DNA of 5,826 nucleotides. Origin: JBAZTO01 sp041661865. GTDB lineage: Bacteria; Planctomycetota; Phycisphaerae; SM23-33. Numbering within the stretch: the stretch's first letter is position 1; each line of letters starts with the position of its first letter. The notes beneath the pieces are model-generated. The model was given only the letters and a program-made list of their open reading frames with translations, was not told the DNA's origin and did not search any database. Below, in pieces: positions 1-5,802 of the stretch. The DNA lies in contig JBAZTO010000089.1 in assembly GCA_041661865.1 (NCBI GenBank), positions 1 to 5,826 of the forward strand, written 5' to 3'. The position numbers and the translations under genes are program-made.

Positions 1-1
1 A

Positions 2-637
2 CGAAGAGCCTTCTGGCAGGGCCGTTGCGGCCTGGCGCTGGCTTGGCCCACCGCCGCCGAGCCTCAAGTCCAGCCCCCCACCCCGGCGATCCAAGCCCTG
101 TTTGCCGAGTTGCCCGGTTCCAAGGAGGTCTACGACATCGGCCGAGCGACATGGGACGCCCGGGCCGAAGAGGACGACCAACGAATCCCCCTGCTCGGAA
201 TCTCCGGCCGCGTGGGGCTCGTGGCGGCCGCGTCAACTCATCCAGATGCAGCAGTCGAGCTTCTCGTCTGGCTCTCGGCCACCCAGCCCGACGATCCGCC
301 CAGTGCCGCCAGTCCCTCCACGACCCTCTTTCGCCGTGCTCACCTGCGTGCCCCGTCCGCCTGGGTCGAACAGCCCGCCCGGTCTGCCGCCGCGCAATAT
401 GCGGCCCTGGTCCAGCGAACGCTCTCGCGGCCCGACTGCCTTCTTGCCCCCAGGATCCCCGGCCGGTCCGAGTATCTTACGGTGCTCGATGACGCCGTAC
501 GCCGCGCGGTGCAAGGCAGGGCCGGCGCGCCCGAGGTCCTCGAAGCCACGGCCCAACAGTGGCGGGCTATCACCAAGCGGCTCGGGCTGGCGGACCAGCG
601 TGCCGCCTATCGGCGAAGCCTGGGCCTGGAGCCGTGA
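2..637 (+). CDS. ABC transporter extracellular solute-binding protein, C-terminal part (5' end outside window)
   Basis: An open frame runs from the window edge to TGA at 635-637, giving 211 residues without the N-terminus, so no signal peptide can be seen. The family binds a solute, often a sugar, outside the cytoplasmic membrane and delivers it to an ABC permease. The recognisable parts are an aromatic-Gly stretch AFWQGRCGLALAWPTAA near the start, a middle segment PLLGISGRVGLVAAAS followed by a helix typical of the 'upper' lobe, and a C-terminal end with ITKRLGLADQRAAYRRSLGL. That ending strongly resembles family-1 solute-binding proteins of planctomycetes as I remember them. The first in-frame ATG inside the window is at 110, but the reading frame and protein-like sequence continue upstream, so it is probably internal. 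The gene is independent of the mobile element and is followed at once by the tRNA promoter. The transported substrate cannot be told. Confidence 0.72.
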   Translation, partial: RRAFWQGRCGLALAWPTAAEPQVQPPTPAIQALFAELPGSKEVYDIGRATWDARAEEDDQRIPLLGISGRVGLVAAASTHPDAAVELLVWLSATQPDDPPSAASPSTTLFRRAHLRAPSAWVEQPARSAAAQYAALVQRTLSRPDCLLAPRIPGRSEYLTVLDDAVRRAVQGRAGAPEVLEATAQQWRAITKRLGLADQRAAYRRSLGLEP

Positions 638-658
638 AACTGCCCAAAAGAGGGGCTT

Positions 659-687
659 TTGACAAGCAACTGTCGCCTCCCTAAAAT
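659..687 (+). promoter_or_regulatory. Sigma-70-type promoter of the tRNA-Ala gene
   Basis: A perfect -35 box TTGACA (659-664) is separated by 17 nt from a -10 box TAAAAT (682-687, one mismatch to TATAAT). The predicted start is near 694, giving a leader of about 34 nt before the tRNA at 728. It is an AT-rich island in GC-rich DNA, directly between the stop codon of the upstream gene and the tRNA. Confidence 0.8.
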
Positions 688-727
688 GAAGTCCTTCGCC
701 GCCCGGGCCGATATACCCGGGAGTGCC

Positions 728-800
728 GGGCCGGTAGCTCAGCTGGGAGAGCGCTACGTTCGCAATGTAGAGGTCGGGAGTTCGATCCTCCTCCGGTCCA
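728..800 (+). tRNA. tRNA-Ala (anticodon CGC)
   Basis: The full cloverleaf can be folded by eye. The acceptor stem pairs 728-734 with 793-799 and the discriminator is A800. The D stem is GCUC/GAGC (737-740/749-752). The anticodon stem is 754-758/766-770 with loop UUCGCAA, so the anticodon is CGC (761-763), which reads GCG. The T stem is 776-780/788-792 with loop UUCGAUC. The G730-U797 pair is the third acceptor pair, the G3:U70 wobble that alanyl-tRNA synthetase recognises, so the alanine assignment rests on both anticodon and identity element. CCA is not encoded (CTC follows) and would be added after transcription. Confidence 0.96.
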
Positions 801-805
801 CTCAT

Positions 806-848
806 AAAGCCTTGTCGCACAAGCACTTGCGACAAGGCTTTTTTGTTT
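806..848 (+). terminator. Intrinsic terminator of tRNA-Ala
   Basis: A perfect 14-bp stem (806-819 with 828-841) has an 8-nt loop and is followed by a T-rich run TTTTGTTT (841-848). It begins six bases after the tRNA 3' end and should stop transcription before the region to the right. Confidence 0.9.
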
Positions 849-1199
849 CTTGCTGTAACCTTTTCGTGCCTGGCGACACCTGTAACCTTTCGGGGGTTTT
901 TCGGGGCGGGGTTACAGGGCTCAAACCCCCTGTTTTCATTCTGGGGGCCGGGGTCCGAGGGTCTCTTCTTAGGATCGGTCCCCAACCCCTGGCCTTACCC
1001 GGAGAACTGTTCTGGGCTTTCGGCCCACCGCCACAACGACTTCGTGCGAGGTGTGGTAGCCTGGGCGGGTTGATAATCAGGGGAAGCAGAATCGACCGAT
1101 CTCGGTTCGTTCGAACGGCCTGGGCCCTCCGGTCCTATGAAGAACGCCGCCCCTCCGGCCATTTTGGCAAGAAAGGCACCCAAAACGACCCCTTTTAGG
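849..1199. other. Non-coding stretch between tRNA terminator and mobile element
   Basis: I see no gene here. Short open frames on both strands have no recognisable protein character. The left part (852-933) holds the CTGTAACC repeat cluster described separately. The right part has two small palindromes, ACCGA-TC-TCGGT at 1095-1106 and GTTCGAAC at 1109-1116, of unknown meaning. The stretch ends at the putative left tip of the IS21-like element. Confidence 0.55.
853..918. repeat. CTGTAACC repeat cluster (two direct, one inverted copy)
   Basis: CTGTAACCTTTTCG at 853-866 recurs as CTGTAACCTTTCGG at 880-893, 27 bp apart. An inverted copy GGTTACAGG lies at 910-918 and can pair over 9 bp with 879-887. 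A competing small hairpin ACAGGG/CCCTGT (914-919/928-933) is followed by TTTT. These could be binding sites for a DNA-binding protein, a recombination remnant, or a dispersed repeat. The sequence alone does not decide. Confidence 0.6.
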
Positions 1200-1227
1200 T
1201 GTTAGCGGCGGCCAGGAATTGAGCCAT
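1200..1227 (+). repeat. Left terminal inverted repeat of the IS21-like element
   Basis: The repeat starts TGTTAGCGGCGGCC and contains AATTGAGCC at 1217-1225. Its reverse complement matches 5782-5809 at 22 of 28 positions, and five of the six differences are transitions. A degenerate second box AATTAGCC lies inside at 1308-1315, also behind a GGCGGCC (1289-1295). IS21-family ends usually carry several transposase-binding repeats, so this arrangement is expected. Confidence 0.62.
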
Positions 1228-1229
1228 TT

Positions 1230-1304
1230 CGCCGACCAGGGACGGGGGTGGTCGGCGGTCGTCCGTGGCGGCCGAGGGGCGGCGAAGTGGCGGCCGGGGG
1301 CGGG
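1230..1304. repeat. Inverted and direct repeats in the left end of the element
   Basis: CGCCGACCA (1230-1238) and TGGTCGGCG (1249-1257) form a perfect 9-bp inverted repeat with a 10-nt spacer. Next to it, GTGGCGGCCGAGGGGCGG (1265-1282) is repeated with one base deleted at 1287-1303, a 22-bp period that is close to two helical turns. Both copies contain the GGCGGCC of the terminal repeat (1207-1213). They are candidate binding sites for transposase or for the ParB-like protein. The high GC content makes chance similarity more likely than usual. Confidence 0.5.
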
Positions 1305-1327
1305 GCCAATTAGCCTGGAGGAGAGGG

Positions 1328-1356
1328 TGGCCGAGGGATAAGGCCGCGGGTATAAG
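1328..1356 (+). promoter_or_regulatory. Weak candidate promoter of the element's gene array
   Basis: TATAAG (1351-1356) is one mismatch from a -10 consensus and stands out in very GC-rich DNA. The hexamer 17 nt upstream (TGGCCG, 1328-1333) matches only 3/6 of a -35 box. Transcription would start near 1363, exactly at the hairpin at 1363-1387. Confidence 0.3.
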
Positions 1357-1362
1357 GCGTCC

Positions 1363-1387
1363 CGGAGAGGAGAGGGTCTCCTCTCCG
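1363..1387 (+). other. Perfect 11-bp hairpin in the leader of the first element gene
   Basis: CGGAGAGGAGA (1363-1373), loop GGG, then TCTCCTCTCCG (1377-1387). No T-run follows, so it is not an intrinsic terminator. It could be a 5' stem-loop on the mRNA, a protein-binding site, or a barrier against read-through from outside. Confidence 0.6.
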
Positions 1388-1400
1388 AGACTTGACCTTC

Positions 1401-1416
1401 GGGAGTTGGCTCTCCC
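1401..1416 (+). promoter_or_regulatory. Ribosome binding site enclosed in a small hairpin
   Basis: GGGAG (1401-1405), the likely Shine-Dalgarno sequence of the zinc-knuckle gene, can pair with CTCCC (1412-1416), which touches the TTG start at 1417. The stem is 5 bp with a 6-nt loop. Together with the rare start codon this suggests low translation of the first gene. Confidence 0.45.
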
Positions 1417-1965
1417 TTGGGTCCTCTTGAGCATGATCGACGATCTTGTCGGGGGCAAGGCTCTTGTCGTGGGCCGAGGCGTCGCTGCTGCCTGCTGAAG
1501 GGCTGCGAGCAGTTCTTCCAGCCCGACCGCCCACAGGCGCGGTATTGCAGTCCGGCGTGCCAGGAGGCCGCCAACCGTTGGCGTTCGTGGCGAGCCCGTC
1601 GGACCTGGCGAAAGACGGACGGCGGCCGCCAGTGCCGTCGCCAGCAGAGTTGCCGGTATCGAGAACGGGTGCGTCAGCGGCAGGAGTCGGAAGAGGCGGC
1701 GGCCGCTGAGACAACGACGCCGTGCGAGGGTCAGCGCCCAGCCGAGACTTCTGAAAACTGTCCCTGTTCCCGGCCGGGCTGCTACGAGTTGTTCGTTCCC
1801 ACGCTGCGTTGTCCGCATCAACGGTTCTGTTCGTGCTTGTGCCGTCAGGCTTTGCGGCGTGTCATCCAGCGCGAGGCGCGGTGGGGACGGCGGCGTAAGA
1901 GGAGTCGGTGCAGCCGCCGTCGGATTCCGCCCTGGCGCACGAAAGTACGTCGCCGCAGATTGTAG
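1417..1965 (+). CDS. Cys/Arg-rich protein with two tandem FCS-like zinc knuckles
   Basis: This is a 182-residue protein of unknown function. Zinc module 1 uses C25, C30, C44 and C48 within KGCEQFF...ARYCSPAC. Module 2 uses C117, C122, C138 and C142 within PGCYELF...QRFCSCLC. The two modules share the pattern GC-x(2-3)-F, ten or more residues, R(Y/F)CS-x2-C, so the protein seems to be an internal duplication. Both resemble small treble-clef, FCS-type fingers. After module 1 comes an Arg/Trp-rich helix (54-68), and the C-terminus (157-182) is extremely basic, so nucleic-acid binding is likely. The start is TTG at 1417: a stop lies in frame at 1393-1395, no ATG is available, and GGGAG at 1401-1405 is a fitting ribosome binding site. 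It is the first gene of the element and ends 106 nt before the ParB-like gene. I infer a role in the element, but no function is established. Confidence 0.72.
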   Translation: MGPLEHDRRSCRGQGSCRGPRRRCCLLKGCEQFFQPDRPQARYCSPACQEAANRWRSWRARRTWRKTDGGRQCRRQQSCRYRERVRQRQESEEAAAAETTTPCEGQRPAETSENCPCSRPGCYELFVPTLRCPHQRFCSCLCRQALRRVIQREARWGRRRKRSRCSRRRIPPWRTKVRRRRL

Positions 1966-2071
1966 GCCTCGAGCGCGTGGGCCTATGGTTGTTCTGCTGC
2001 GGCGTCGATCGCGGCCTTCATTCTCTCAAGCGAGCCATGCGAGGATCACGGGGAACCGGGGAAGAGCGGAG

Positions 2072-2986
2072 ATGGACTGGACTGAAGGAGAGATCCGCTG
2101 CGTTGCGTTGGAGGCGATTGGCGAGCATTACCGGCGTTACCGGCTACCGGATGCGGCGGCCGAGGCGGCCATGGCCGGTTCGCTCTCGCGCTACGGCCAA
2201 CAGTCGCCGCTGGCGGTCTGCCTGCGGGAAGAGCGGCCCGAGGTCTTGGACGGCTTCAAACGGGTGGCGGCGGCCAAGACGCTTCCTGCCGTGACGTCGC
2301 TTCAGGCCCGGCTGGTCGTGGTCGATGAGCCGACGGCCAAGGCGATCATCCTGGGGCTCAACGGGATCGGCGGTCGGATGAAGGAGTTGGAAGAGGCGTG
2401 GATCGTCCAGGCCTTGGTGCGTGAGGACGGGCTGTCGCAGCTTCAGGTGGCAGAGCTGTTGGAGCGGCACAAGAGTTGGGTCTGTCGTCGGCTGGCGCTT
2501 CTGGAGCGACTCTCCGAGGAGTGCCGCGAGGATCTGCGACTGGGATTGTTGTCGCCGACGATGGCGAGGCAGTTGACGCGGTTGCCCGCGGGCAACCAGG
2601 TTGAGGTTGTGGCGGCCGCGCGGCGTGAGCATCTGACGGCGGCGGAACTGCACGGCGTAGTGGACTTGGTCGCGGCCTGTTCCAGCCGACCGCAAGCCGA
2701 GTTCATTCTCCAGCAGCCGCGGCGGGCGCTGCGGCAGGCACAGATGGAGTCTTTGCCTTCGTGGGACCCGCGGCTGAGCGCCGCGGGGAACCGGGTGTTG
2801 CGACAATTGGGAGGCCTGCTGGGTGGACTCTCGCGGATGGAGAACTGGCTGCGGCATCGCGGGCGAGCCGACTTGGCACCGTGTGACCGGAGTGTGTTGT
2901 CGCCGAGCTTCCAGCGGCTGGTGCGGGATGCCCGCAGTGTGGCCGAACTGGCCGAGGACCTATTGACGGAGATTGACCTGCCGTGA
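2072..2986 (+). CDS. ParB-like protein (ParB/Srx-type N-domain plus HTH) of the IS21-like element
   Basis: The protein has 304 residues. The N-domain (about 8-85) follows the ParB plan, with M34-AGSLSRYGQQSP-L47 in place of 'l..SI...G..QPi' and LDGFKRVAAAKTL (59-71) in the position of box II, 'GERRxRA'. G61, R64 and A67 of the GxxRxxA CTP-binding pattern are kept, but E and R have become F and K. N97 and ELEEA (105-109) align with the 'ENLQR...EEA' segment, whose R is displaced. A ParB-type helix-turn-helix follows, GLSQLQVAELLERHKSWVCRRLALLERL (120-147), then a helical C-terminal region (150-304). The frame is open upstream to 1859, but family-like sequence begins at ATG 2072, with GGGGA about 9 nt before it. 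The stop overlaps the GTG of the transposase (GTGA), so the two are coupled. This is probably a DNA-binding accessory factor rather than a plasmid partition protein, since no ParA gene is present. Confidence 0.82.
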   Translation: MDWTEGEIRCVALEAIGEHYRRYRLPDAAAEAAMAGSLSRYGQQSPLAVCLREERPEVLDGFKRVAAAKTLPAVTSLQARLVVVDEPTAKAIILGLNGIGGRMKELEEAWIVQALVREDGLSQLQVAELLERHKSWVCRRLALLERLSEECREDLRLGLLSPTMARQLTRLPAGNQVEVVAAARREHLTAAELHGVVDLVAACSSRPQAEFILQQPRRALRQAQMESLPSWDPRLSAAGNRVLRQLGGLLGGLSRMENWLRHRGRADLAPCDRSVLSPSFQRLVRDARSVAELAEDLLTEIDLP

Positions 2987-4560
2987 GTGATCGAGTGCTG
3001 GAAAACGAAGTCATCCGACGTTGGCAGCAGCAGATGCCCATGCGGAGGATTGCCACGGAGTTGCGGATCTCGCGCTACCTGGTAAAACGGATCATCCTGG
3101 ATCACCAGGACGGGCGGGCTCAGGGGCCAGCACATCCCGATCTGCCGACGCCGCCGGAGTCGCGCGGCAGCAGCCTGGACGGGCATCTCCCATTTATTCA
3201 AGAACTCTTGACCCGCTGGCCTTCGATCACGGCGCTGCGAGTCCACGAGGAGTTGCGTGGCCGGGGCTTCACGGGAGGCTACACGATCGTGAAGGACCTG
3301 GTGCGTCGGCTTCGTCCGGACCCTCGCCGCGCGCCGGTGCTGCGCTTCGAGACGGGGCGCGGGCTGCAATCGCAAATGGATTATGCCGTCCATGAGATCG
3401 ACTTCACGGAGGAAGGACGGCGGCGAGTGAACTTGTTCAGTTACATCCTTGGCTACTCCCGACGGCAGTATCTGCGCTTCGTCGAGTCGCAGGACTTCGA
3501 GACGACGATCCGCGAGCACGTGCGGGCCTTCACGCACCTGGGCGGTGTGGCCGCCACCTGTCTGTATGACAATATGAAGGTCGTGGTGGCCCGCTATGAA
3601 GGCGACGAGCCGATTTACAACACCCGCTTTCTGGCGTTCGCCACGCATTACGGCTTCAAGGTCTGGGCCTGTCGGCGCAGACGGCCGCAAACGAAGGGTA
3701 AAGTCGAAAGACCCTTCCACTTCGTCGAGACCAGCTTGCTCAACGGGCGTGAGTTCCGCTCGCTGGAGCATCTCAACGAAGTGACCGCCAAGTGGTTGGC
3801 TGAAGTGGCCGATGTGCGTACTCATCGCGAGACGAAGCGTCGGCCGATCGACCTGCACGCCGAGGAACTGCCCTACCTGATCCCGCTTCCCGAAAAGCCC
3901 TACGACACGGCGGAGGTGGTCTACCGTGCGGTCAATGCCGAGGGGATGGTGGCCTACCGGCAGAACTTCTACTCGGTTCCCTGGCGATATCTCGGCCAGG
4001 TGCTGCCGCTGCGGATCACCGAAGAGGAACTGATCGTCTATGGCCCAGACCTGGAGGTACTCGCCCGGCACCGACTGTTGCCGCGGAGCGTCATGGGCCA
4101 GCGGAGCGAGTCTCCCCAGCATCGGCCGCAGGAAGACTCCAAGCAGCGGGAAGCCCACTTGCGGGCGCGGTTCGGGGAGTTGGGGCCAGCGGCCAGCCGC
4201 TTCCTGGATGGCCTCTTGAAAACCCATCGCATGGGCAAGGACCAGGCCCAGCGGGTCCTCGCCTTGTTGGAGACCTATCGGAAGCCTGATCTGACAGCCG
4301 CCTTGGAGCGGGCGGCGCGGTTCGGGGCGTTCTCGCTCCGCTCCGTCGAGCGCATTCTGGCGGCCCAAGCCCAACCGAAGACACCGCTGGATACGCTGGG
4401 TGACCAGCAACAGCAGTACTTGCGCGAGATCATGGAGGACCGTCCGGTGCCACCGCGCCCCACCGGCGACTACGAACAACTCGATCTCGATCCCGAGGAG
4501 CCACCCCGCGATGAGCAGCCGCCCGAAGAAGACCCGGCCCCCGACCAGCCCCAGCCCTGA
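2983..4560 (+). CDS. istA: IS21 family DDE transposase IstA
   Basis: This 525-residue transposase cuts the element ends and performs strand transfer with two metal ions. An N-terminal helix-turn-helix (about 8-37, RRIATELRISRYLVKRII) is followed by a second winged-helix segment (about 66-111). The rve/RNase H-like core has D133 in LQSQMDYA, D196 in LYDNMKVV and E242 in TKGKVERPF, so the DDE triad is complete with the wide D-to-E spacing of the family. A beta-barrel region (about 310-375) and a helical region (385-460) follow. The last 38 residues are a Pro/Asp/Glu-rich acidic tail (488-525). GTG at 2983 is chosen because GGAG lies 11 nt upstream and it overlaps the ParB-like stop. The acidic tail is reminiscent of the TnsB C-terminal hook that contacts TnsC, but that parallel is inference. 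The gene appears intact. Confidence 0.95.
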   Translation: MSDRVLENEVIRRWQQQMPMRRIATELRISRYLVKRIILDHQDGRAQGPAHPDLPTPPESRGSSLDGHLPFIQELLTRWPSITALRVHEELRGRGFTGGYTIVKDLVRRLRPDPRRAPVLRFETGRGLQSQMDYAVHEIDFTEEGRRRVNLFSYILGYSRRQYLRFVESQDFETTIREHVRAFTHLGGVAATCLYDNMKVVVARYEGDEPIYNTRFLAFATHYGFKVWACRRRRPQTKGKVERPFHFVETSLLNGREFRSLEHLNEVTAKWLAEVADVRTHRETKRRPIDLHAEELPYLIPLPEKPYDTAEVVYRAVNAEGMVAYRQNFYSVPWRYLGQVLPLRITEEELIVYGPDLEVLARHRLLPRSVMGQRSESPQHRPQEDSKQREAHLRARFGELGPAASRFLDGLLKTHRMGKDQAQRVLALLETYRKPDLTAALERAARFGAFSLRSVERILAAQAQPKTPLDTLGDQQQQYLREIMEDRPVPPRPTGDYEQLDLDPEEPPRDEQPPEEDPAPDQPQP

Positions 4561-5365
4561 TCTGCGGCAACGCGTCCTCGACGACTTCCAAACCTTGCGC
4601 ATTCCTCTGGCGGCCGACGAACTGGACACCGCCTTGGCTCGGGCCGAGAAGGAGCGGTCCAGCGCCCTGGAACTTCTGTCGCACGTGCTCGGACCGCAGG
4701 CGGATCTTCGCCGCCAGCGGGCGATCGAACGGCGGATTCGGGAGGCCCGCTTTCGCGAGCCCGTTGCGCTGGAAGGCTTCGATTGGGAGTTCAACGCGCA
4801 GGCCATCGACCGCAGGCAGATCGAAGCCCTGGCCACCGGCGAGTTCATCCGCCGAGGGGACAATCTGGTCATTGCGGGCCAAAGTGGCGTCGGAAAGAGC
4901 CGCATCGTGCAATCGGTGGGCCGAGCCGCCTGCGTGCATGGTTACCGCGTCCGCTATACGACCAGCGCCGACTTGTTGGCGCACCTGACCGCCTCCCTGG
5001 CGGACCACACGCTGCCGCAACAACTACGCTCCTACACCAACTTCGATCTCCTGATCATTGACGAATTCGGCTTTGAAAAGATCGAACGAGCCGAGTCGGG
5101 CCAGGCCGCCAATCTCCTGTACAAGGTGATCGACAGCCGCGGTCCCCAACGTTCCACGGCCATGGTGACCAACATCAGCTTCGAGGCCTGGGCCGATTAC
5201 CTCGGCGATGCCCCGCTGGCGATGGCCATCCTCGATCGTCTCGTGGACGGGATTCGACTGAAAATCGAAGGTCGCTCCTATCGCGCCCATCGCCCCCAGT
5301 CGCCCGCCACCCCCACGGTCGCCGAAGTCCCCCAAGCGAAGCGGCCGCGGAAAACCAAGCGGTGA
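4511..5365 (+). CDS. istB: IstB-like AAA+ ATPase, transposition helper
   Basis: The 284-residue ATPase of the IS21/TnsC/DnaC clade assembles on target DNA and recruits or activates IstA. A helical N-domain (about 17-95) contains RIPLAADELDTALARAE. Walker A is GQSGVGKS (123-130) and Walker B is LLIIDE (180-185). A sensor-1-like TAMVTNISFEAWADYLGD (216-233) is followed by the closing block AILDRLVDGIRLKIEGRSYR (239-258), the usual IstB signature 'LldRL...i.G.SyR'. Both termini are basic (MSSRPKKTRP and QAKRPRKTKR). ATG 4511 is preferred because GAGGAG (4495-4500) lies 10 nt upstream. A GTG at 4400 would add residues without family character. The gene overlaps istA by 50 nt and ends with tandem TGATGA. 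All catalytic motifs are present, so the protein should be active. Confidence 0.94.
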   Translation: MSSRPKKTRPPTSPSPDLRQRVLDDFQTLRIPLAADELDTALARAEKERSSALELLSHVLGPQADLRRQRAIERRIREARFREPVALEGFDWEFNAQAIDRRQIEALATGEFIRRGDNLVIAGQSGVGKSRIVQSVGRAACVHGYRVRYTTSADLLAHLTASLADHTLPQQLRSYTNFDLLIIDEFGFEKIERAESGQAANLLYKVIDSRGPQRSTAMVTNISFEAWADYLGDAPLAMAILDRLVDGIRLKIEGRSYRAHRPQSPATPTVAEVPQAKRPRKTKR

Positions 5366-5385
5366 TGACCCGATCCTCGTTTCGG

Positions 5386-5404
5386 TCCGGCCTTGGTTGC
5401 CGGA
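5386..5404 (+). other. Small hairpin just upstream of the CHC2 gene start
   Basis: TCCGGC (5386-5391) pairs with GCCGGA (5399-5404) around a 7-nt loop and ends 10 nt before ATG 5415. It occupies most of the 49-nt gap between istB and the CHC2 gene, where no good Shine-Dalgarno sequence is seen. It may limit translation, or it may be chance in GC-rich DNA. Confidence 0.4.
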
Positions 5405-5414
5405 TGCTTGGGCC

Positions 5415-5750
5415 ATGCCAGCCATCGACCTTGCCAGGCTGCGGTCACAAGTCTCCATCATGCAGGTCTTGCTGCTGGTAGGCTTTGTGCCCAGTCGCCG
5501 CAACGGCCGATGGCTGCGTGGTCCTTGCCCTGTCCATCACTCCCCGCATCCCCAAAGCCGCGAGTTCTGGGCCGATCTGGAAACTCACCGCTACCGCTGC
5601 TTCAAGTGCCATTCTGCCGGACGCCAACTCGACCTCTGGGCGGCGGTCCGTCATCTCCCCATCCACCCAGCAGCCGAAGACCTCTGCCGCCGACTCGGTA
5701 TGGCGATCCCTTGGTTGCCCTCTTCTCGGCCTCCACCGGCCCTCCCGTAG
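5415..5750 (+). CDS. Stand-alone CHC2 (DnaG-type) zinc-finger protein
   Basis: This 111-residue protein matches only the zinc-binding domain of bacterial primase. LRGPCPVHHS supplies C38 and H41, and YRCFKCHSAG supplies C62 and C65, giving C-x2-H-x20-C-x2-C. Next comes GRQLDLWAAV, equivalent to the 'G-D-x-I-x-F/W' helix that follows the zinc ribbon in DnaG. The N-terminal part (AIDLARLRSQVSIMQVLLLVGF) also matches the DnaG lead-in helix 'I..i...vdi.evi...'. There is no TOPRIM catalytic domain and no helicase-binding domain, so it cannot prime by itself. In DnaG this module reads single-stranded template sequence, so binding ssDNA is the likeliest role. ATG 5415 is chosen because the DnaG-like homology begins there. 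TTG 5397 is an in-frame alternative. The gene is last in the array, 49 nt after istB, and the stop is TAG 5748-5750. Confidence 0.85.
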   Translation: MPAIDLARLRSQVSIMQVLLLVGFVPSRRNGRWLRGPCPVHHSPHPQSREFWADLETHRYRCFKCHSAGRQLDLWAAVRHLPIHPAAEDLCRRLGMAIPWLPSSRPPPALP

Positions 5751-5758
5751 GCACGCCG

Positions 5759-5802
5759 CTGGCTCAGTTCTGCCCGCCAGACTGGCTCAATCCCCGGCCG
5801 CC
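5759..5802 (+). repeat. Two iterated right-end repeats of the element
   Basis: CTGGCTCAGTTCTGCCCGCC (5759-5778) and the related 21-mer at 5782-5802 (CTGGCTCAAT...GGCCGCC) are spaced 23 bp apart. Both match the reverse complement of the left tip, the first with a one-base gap. Tandem copies at an end are typical transposase-binding sites in the IS21 family. Confidence 0.55.

Noticed and set aside
233..985. Minus-strand open frame of 250 codons
   Set aside because: It runs through the tRNA, its terminator and the end of the solute-binding gene on the opposite strand, so it is a chance frame.
843..1073. Short plus-strand open frame after the terminator
   Set aside because: The composition is not protein-like, there is no ribosome binding site, and it overlaps the CTGTAACC repeats.
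1363..1387. Hairpin at 1363-1387 as an intrinsic terminator
   Set aside because: The stem is perfect but is followed by GAGACTTGACC, with no T-run.
1195..1821. Minus-strand open frame of 208 codons over the left end and zinc-knuckle gene
   Set aside because: It reads through the terminal repeat and hairpins and is antisense to the Cys-rich frame, which has two repeated zinc patterns. The Cys-rich frame explains the region better.
1859..2071. N-terminal extension of the ParB-like protein to an upstream start at 1859
   Set aside because: The added residues are Arg/Gly-rich without ParB character and would overlap the zinc-knuckle gene by over 100 nt. ATG 2072 starts exactly at the family-like sequence.
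2072..2986. Plasmid or chromosome partition locus (parAB)
   Set aside because: There is no ParA ATPase. The neighbouring ATPase is of the IstB/DnaC type, and the gene is coupled to a transposase.
4400..4510. GTG 4400 as the start of IstB
   Set aside because: It would add 37 residues of Ser/Arg/Thr-rich sequence that is simply the istA coding region in another frame. ATG 4511 has a good GAGGAG at the right distance.
2443..4905. Very long open frame on the minus strand (about 820 codons)
   Set aside because: It is antisense to the ParB-like, IstA and IstB genes, has low-complexity Arg/Leu/Pro/Ser composition and no domain character. Long antisense frames are common in GC-rich coding DNA.
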